From NCBI GenBank assembly GCA_015680685.1, contig MNCI01017638.1:121437-185436 (forward strand): DNA of 64,000 nucleotides, in the 5' to 3' direction. The position numbers and the translations under genes are program-made. Below the pieces are notes generated by a model. The model was not told where the DNA came from. It saw only the letters and a list, made by a program, of their open reading frames with translations, and ran no database searches. This document shows positions 58,501-64,000 of this stretch, piece after piece. Each line of letters begins with the position of its first letter. Position 1 is the stretch's first letter. Origin of the DNA: Gnetum montanum (taxonomy: Eukaryota > Streptophyta > Gnetopsida > Gnetales > Gnetaceae).

Positions 58501-59400
58501 TCATCAGTAAACCAAAATGCATATTACCAAAAGCCTTCATCACTTTCAAAAGGCACTATGAAAGGACTGTGATTCATAGTATCTTGCAATCCTCACAAAA
58601 ACCCATCAGAAGCATCTACAATATTGAGAAGCCACCAAGTAAGACATAACAAATGATCCTAGAAGTCAAATGCATCATTGGAAGAAACAACAATTATGAT
58701 GTGACTAGTAGTTCCTTACAATCGTTTAGTAGGATCTCATGAATAGACATTTTCATCTAAAAGCCATGAAATAGAAACAAATTCAATCTTCCAAAAGCTT
58801 GATACACTAATATGAGGATGTTAGGAAAATTCCTCCATAGCCTCCAATGTAAGACGACTTTTATTCATAGTACCTCATAGCTTAGTAGAGCAACCTCATA
58901 AGTCTCTACAGCTTTCAAATACGCCTAAATATGTTAATATGTATGTCACTAAAAGTCTTCTCTGCATATGAAAGGCATTGTGAACATATTATGACCTATA
59001 GTTAGTCGCAGTACTTGAGAAATTCCACCAGAAGATGTTACAGCCTTTGGAAGCCATCAAGAAAGATGAAATGCAACCTATTGAAAATCTAAAACCTCAC
59101 CAAAAGCCACCATGACCACTATATGAGCCACACTTTCCTATAATTCTTTACAAAAAGTACTAGAACCAATTCCAGCATCTAGAAATTATAAAATAGAAGC
59201 AACTTCAGGCTTCTGAAAGCCTTGTTACAATCCAGAAGTCACTGTGTTAGGGCTACAATCCAAAGTTAGTCGCAGTGTGCAATACATTTCACTGGAAGCC
59301 ACTATAGCTTCCTAAAGTCTATAAGCAAAAAGAAATATAATCTTTCAAAAGTGAGTAAGCTTCTAAATGGAATTATGAGAGAGTGCTACTTGCATCTAGT
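55560..59400. repeat. Satellite array, period about 132 bp
   Basis: About 23 head-to-tail units between roughly 55730 and 58650, with diverged related sequence on both edges. Each unit contains, in order, CATTCATCATTTC, AAAGGCACT, GAGAGGACTATGATT, GTCTCACAGTGCT, CAAAAATCCACCA, GAAGCCTCTACAAT and GCCACCAAGTAAAC. The distance between successive GAGGAC words is exactly 132 in 10 of 21 intervals, otherwise 117-138. 132 is 44 codons, and some ORFs span a unit or more, but stops are frequent. Copies differ clearly from one another, so the array is not recent. Confidence 0.9.
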
Positions 59401-62138
59401 TAAACTATCTAAAACTATGACTTTGTGCTAATTGCAATGAGTCATAAGAAGATATGGATGACATTTCCTATTATAGATGTCAAAAGTTAAAAGGGAAAAC
59501 CAGTATTTTAGGTTTTGAAACTCTCACTGGATCCATTTTTCATTCTTAAATTCTAAAAGGTTTAACTTCTAAATTTTCTTAGACTTTTGAAAGCTCCAAT
59601 TTTTATTAGTTTAAAGGCTTTCAAAAGCATAAATTTTAATAGCTATAAATGCTTCTAGAAACAAGATTTTAAACTACTATACAAGATTTCATAGGCATGC
59701 ATTCTAAAATTTTACTTATAAAAGGTGACATTACTACATGAAAATTTGAAGTTTTACTTCTAGAAGCTATATTACCATTACTTAATTAGCTTCTAGAATA
59801 TCAATTTGTAGTTAAAACTTTTAATTTTGGAAGCCATAACTACTTATTGGCTCCAGTATTATTTATAGATATGAAAATGTTGGCTTTCAAAAACAATTTC
59901 CCTAGTTGAAAATTGTGTAGTTTGTACTAATCATTAAGCTTCTAGAAGCCATTGTTTTTACTACTTATGATATATCCAAAAACAAAAATAATGTTACAAA
60001 ATTAAATTTCGAAAGTTTCACTTAAAGTTAAAAAATTTTCTTACAAGAACCATGAATAGTTTAGATATGTTTCACAACAATAAAATATTTACATTAATCC
60101 ATAAAAAAAAGGTAACTTTCAATTTTTATCACAAGCTGTCACATTAATCCATGAAATGCTTCGTAATAGTGAAAATGTTTAGTGCTAGTGCTACTTCATT
60201 TATGGTACAACCCTAGTGTAATAGTATTTCCACGAATCAACATAACGACAATAACAAGCATCAAAGTGTAGGAAATTTTGGCAGAGAGCATACAATACAT
60301 AAAAAAGAAATTTTTTACATGTTAATAAAAATAAACCATTTTGGAAGCCTTGCCAAGTTATGACAACAAAGTCCATGTACATGCCAATTGGTTCCTCTAA
60401 TAAAGCCAATAATCTATACATTTCTCTTTTAATTGTTAAAATGGTTTTTAAGTGGTTATAACAGCAATCCCAAAATTTATTTAAAAATAAAAAATAACAA
60501 AATAATTAATTTTACTACAACATTTGTTATTAAATACTCTTAAATATCTAGGGCTACACTTAGCCACTAATTATAATGTTATGATTGAGACACAAGCCAA
60601 TAACCCACGATGATAATTAGAGCATGACTGAAAAAATATATATACATGCTAAACTTCAAAGAAATTAATTTGCCAAAAGAATAGTAGGTAGTGCCATTGA
60701 TAAGGATGGAAGGGATTTAAATAAGAGTTACTAACTACATGTTCATGGTTTGCATATGGTATTTTTGATTTTTCCTTAATGACTCTTAGTTTTCTTTACT
60801 ATATTACTTTCTAGTTAAAATACCATGAATCTTCAGTAGTTTTTCCCTTATAATATAATCATCTTTCTAGCATTAGTTGCCAAATACAAATATATTATAC
60901 ATGCCTAAGATTAGTGTTCCAATGATAATTAGTAATGAAAAATTTATACATAGGCACTTCAAAACAAGTAAGACATTGATAGCTTTTCAAGAACATATCT
61001 GAGTAGTAATGGCATTCAAAACAAGCAATTAAATTTTTGCAACATTAGACATACCCTTTATCTATAATGGCTCTTGTAATTGTCGAAAATACCATCACAT
61101 TTTTACCATGAACTAAACATTTGTAATGTAGTAGATCATCCATCCTTATGGACTAAATTAATAATTCAACTTGTAATCAATAAACTTTGCAAAATGTACA
61201 AGAATTTACATATTCTAGGATATCTTTAAAGGTAACCATAGCTAGTTGTCAACTTTAGGATTTTTTGGTAAATTTTTTTCATGAATTCCTACACACATGA
61301 TCTTAGATCATTTAACCAAAAGGTAAAATAAAACTTTTGCAATCAAGATTAAAACTAAAAAAGCTAAAATCTTAGAATTCCAACTTAAAACATTGTAAAA
61401 AGAAAGAAAGAATACTTGATTACTAAAGATGCATAGTTTTTAAGGTCAATGGCAATAAGAAACATTATCATTATTACACTTAAAATCTCTACATCAATAA
61501 AATAATTAATAATAAAATTTGATATTCAAGATTATATAGAAATGAATTGATCTATCCTACGTAATGACATCTTAAACATATTCAACCTTGATACATGTAG
61601 CTTAATTAATGTCTATGGCTTAGATATTAAGAAATTAAAAATTAACTAAAAGCTTCTATGAGGAACCATTATTTGGAATTATGATAAGGTGCATGTTTCT
61701 CAAGACATAAGTGGGTTAAAGACTAGGCAAAGCAACTTGAAAAGGTTAGGCTCTTGTTCATCCACTAATCCTACTATAATCCTACTTGGTGGGATGAGCA
61801 TGGAGGCTCCATGTGATGATTTTTAATTAAAGGTTTCCATGAATACAATATGGTTTAAGTAACCCAACAAAACATACTAAAATCATAAAACTAGAAAAGA
61901 ATACTAAGAGGCAACTAACTTCAATAATGTCCTAATATGAGCGTGGTGTAGGGACACCTCTCTCGATTCCCTTGTCCTTCCCTACATGTATGTTTTACAA
62001 GTTTCATACACTAGAGAGACAACTTGGAGGACTAAAAGACATCTTGGCTAAGACATGGAAGTAACAGAAGACTTCTTGAATTTAAAGGAGATGACTCAAC
62101 TGAATGAGAGATTTCTTAGAAGGCATGTCTTGGGCAAG
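59401..62138. other. Unassigned AT-rich region
   Basis: No gene recognised. From 59560 to 60000 palindromic TTCTAGAA words occur four times. The 73-residue minus ORF at 60200-60421 has no known motif. The flank before the LTR of F is GCAAG (62134-62138), the expected left target duplication. Confidence 0.5.
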
Positions 62139-62941
62139 TGATGAGTGGCAAGGTACCCCTACACTCAACCATATGAATACGAGCGTTACACACGTGATCT
62201 AGTCGAACTCTGCAGACTAAGTGCCTACACGCCTTATGGAACACCTAAGGTTAATCAATCGTTCTCCTCCCAAGCTTACTTGTATTTGTCATGGTTGTAT
62301 GGTTAAGTAAGCTTGAGGCATGTGATTTTTATATCTTTTATGTTTTCATTGCCTATGCTAAGAGGGAAAAGGGTGAAGAGACTAAGTAACTAACCTGCAC
62401 TAACTAAGCTTTAATTATCCTAGCATCAGTATCTATTCCCACTTGCCGTTCACACCCTAAACTAATGCAACGCTGCTAGGATTACCAAACACTATTCGTT
62501 ACTAGGATTACCAAGCATAACGCACGTGCTCGAAGCAGTCGTACTGAATGCACTTAACTATGAGAGTTGAGGGTTGAGAGAGATTAAGTCCTTAAGAAAG
62601 AATTTAAACAATTAACAATAATTAAAGTCCTAATTATCTTAGTCCATGCACTGCAAGGTTTATCCAAAAGTTTGTCTTTATTTCCGTACACAATTGTGTG
62701 CTCAGATATAGAATTGCTCGAATAAAGATCCGTTCACTTTGGGACTCCTACAACAGGCACATGGAAATTATTCTATCTCTGGAATGGTAAAACTATCAAA
62801 GTTTTGCTAAGGGTCTAGATCTAGATGGAGAAACAAGGGAGAGCTGCCTCTTATTTATAGAACTGGCGGCGGGCTATGATATCGCATACGCGATATCGCA
62901 GGGAAGGACATGTACAGCGTACGTGATATCACGTCCCATCA
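62139..62941 (-). repeat. 3' LTR of element F
   Basis: 803 bp, TGATGAG...CATCA. TATA box (minus CTATAAATAAG) at 62850-62860; three GATATC words at about 62876-62930. Confidence 0.88.
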
Positions 62942-64000
62942 TACCCCCATGACTAAATAAAAACTTGTCCTCGAGTTCCTTATAAAATATTGGGAAGGTA
63001 TGGGATTATTGACTTGAATGGAACTAATGGTGAATGGGATGACATGTGAATGGATCATCATTACAAAACATGACAAATCTGGTGTTCACGACAACAAGAG
63101 TGAACACTTTATACATTTGACATCAGACCTTATTTGGCAGCTAAGAGAGAAGAGAGAAGAAGTCTACTGCTGCCAATGCCAAGATTACGCCTTTCGTTGT
63201 CCATCCATAAGCGCACCATCAATCTTGCTCCTTGCATAACTGCTTCAGCACTAATCCATTCCAAGTGTTCCCTCCCAGTCCAATCTGTTATTGTATGATT
63301 GCCATCTACACACACAACACAGTCTTATATTAGCAAGGGTAAACAAATCACAATGAAGTTGATACCTTGCCTCAGTGTAAGGTCCATTGGCTGAGTTATG
63401 GCATGGCTGATATGGATTCTGGAGATATACTAATGATGACTACCTAAGGTGTAGGGGTTAGAAGAAAATTGAGAAAATTGGACCAGGACCCCCATGACTA
63501 ATCATGAACCTCCGATAGCGAGAGAATGGAGAAAAAGAAAAGGAACAAGAAATATGGAGAAAAAGAAACAACTATAACGCCGATGAAAGGGATGTCTAGG
63601 ATGGAAATGAACAAAATAAATGGTGATTTTAGAAATGTTTAAAGGAAAGAAATTAACAGATGCACCAAATAGGAATGTCAATGGATCCTCCCCAAAGCAG
63701 ACTCATGCCCTTAATGCCTTGATAAACCCACATTCAAAGAGTCCATAGGCTCTGGGAATGTCATTTGGAAACAAGAGTTAAAGTCTTAACAACAAGAATT
63801 TACCAAAAAGAAAACAATGCATCCACCAAGATATGGACTACTGATACAACCGGTAATGAGGTGATAAATGGGAAAAGAAGGATGGAAAGAAGAGAATGGA
63901 ATGGAATCTCAAGAACAAGGTGGTGTACAGCCCCTTGTGTATTTAATGATTAATGTGACTTAGTAGATCCCATTCCAAGTCTGGCCTCAAACAAACCACA
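62139..64000 (-). mobile_element. Element F: 3' end of a further Ty3/gypsy family copy
   Basis: A 3' LTR followed by about 1060 bp of 3' untranslated region homologous to 2224-3300 of A and 17215-18250 of B. The body continues past the right edge of the window, so whether it has pol is unknown. PPT1 is 62942-62955, PPT2 is 63487-63500 and the splice-acceptor-like AG lies at 63306-63307. A 61-residue ORF at 63130-63315 covers the conserved stretch (DGNHTITDWTGREHLEW). Confidence 0.88.

Noticed and set aside
55560-59400. CRISPR-like array
   Set aside because: Units are contiguous diverged repeats of about 132 bp without unique spacers, in a plant retrotransposon context.

Overview
This is a plant nuclear genome window made almost entirely of transposable elements. 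I recognise no host gene. The evidence for a plant is: Ty3/gypsy elements with tRNA-Asp-type primer sites, a Ty1/copia element with an initiator-Met-type primer site, an L1-type LINE, tRNA-headed SINE-like pieces, heavy nesting, AT-rich sequence and scaffold gaps. A large, repeat-rich genome is likely; the species cannot be read from this window.

Layout. 1-8691: tandem copies of one Ty3/gypsy family on the minus strand. A complete copy (element A) shares its 3' LTR (1280-2223) with a second copy that runs off the left edge. 8692-13892: a decayed minus-strand Ty3 element (G) of the Tat/Athila protease type, probably with its LTR. 13893-37075: one Ty1/copia element (E, minus strand) split by two gypsy insertions. 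Element B (16372-23306) lies in its pol gene with 5-bp target duplications ATTAT. Element D (26465-36269) lies in its 5' LTR with target duplications ACAAT. 37076-42016: unassigned AT-rich sequence. 42048-54990: an L1-like LINE (minus) with SINE-like sequences at both ends, split inside its reverse transcriptase by a plus-strand gypsy element C (45020-54393). 55560-59400: a tandem satellite with a period near 132 bp. 59400-62138: unassigned. 62139-64000: 3' LTR and 3' part of a further family member (F).

Elements A, B, C, D and F form one family, or two close subfamilies. They share TGATGAG...CATCA LTR ends, a primer site of the TGGCACCGTTGCCAAGGAC type and the same gag. C and D keep gag-PR-RT-RNaseH-IN, although all are broken. 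A and B keep only gag and protease: the same roughly 2.9-kb RT-to-IN segment is missing from both at what looks like the same junction. They therefore look like a non-autonomous lineage that would have depended on C/D-type polymerase. Just upstream of the TATA box, the U3 of A, B, C and F carries clustered GATATC palindromes, replaced in D by GACATC/GATGTC variants. A, B, C and F also carry a second copy of the polypurine tract inside the 3' untranslated region, and a conserved splice-acceptor-like site.

Every coding region is damaged by stops and frameshifts. Many stops look like C-to-T or G-to-A changes, as expected for long-methylated repeats. Single Ns at 5621 and 31760 sit beside exact duplications that look like assembly faults.
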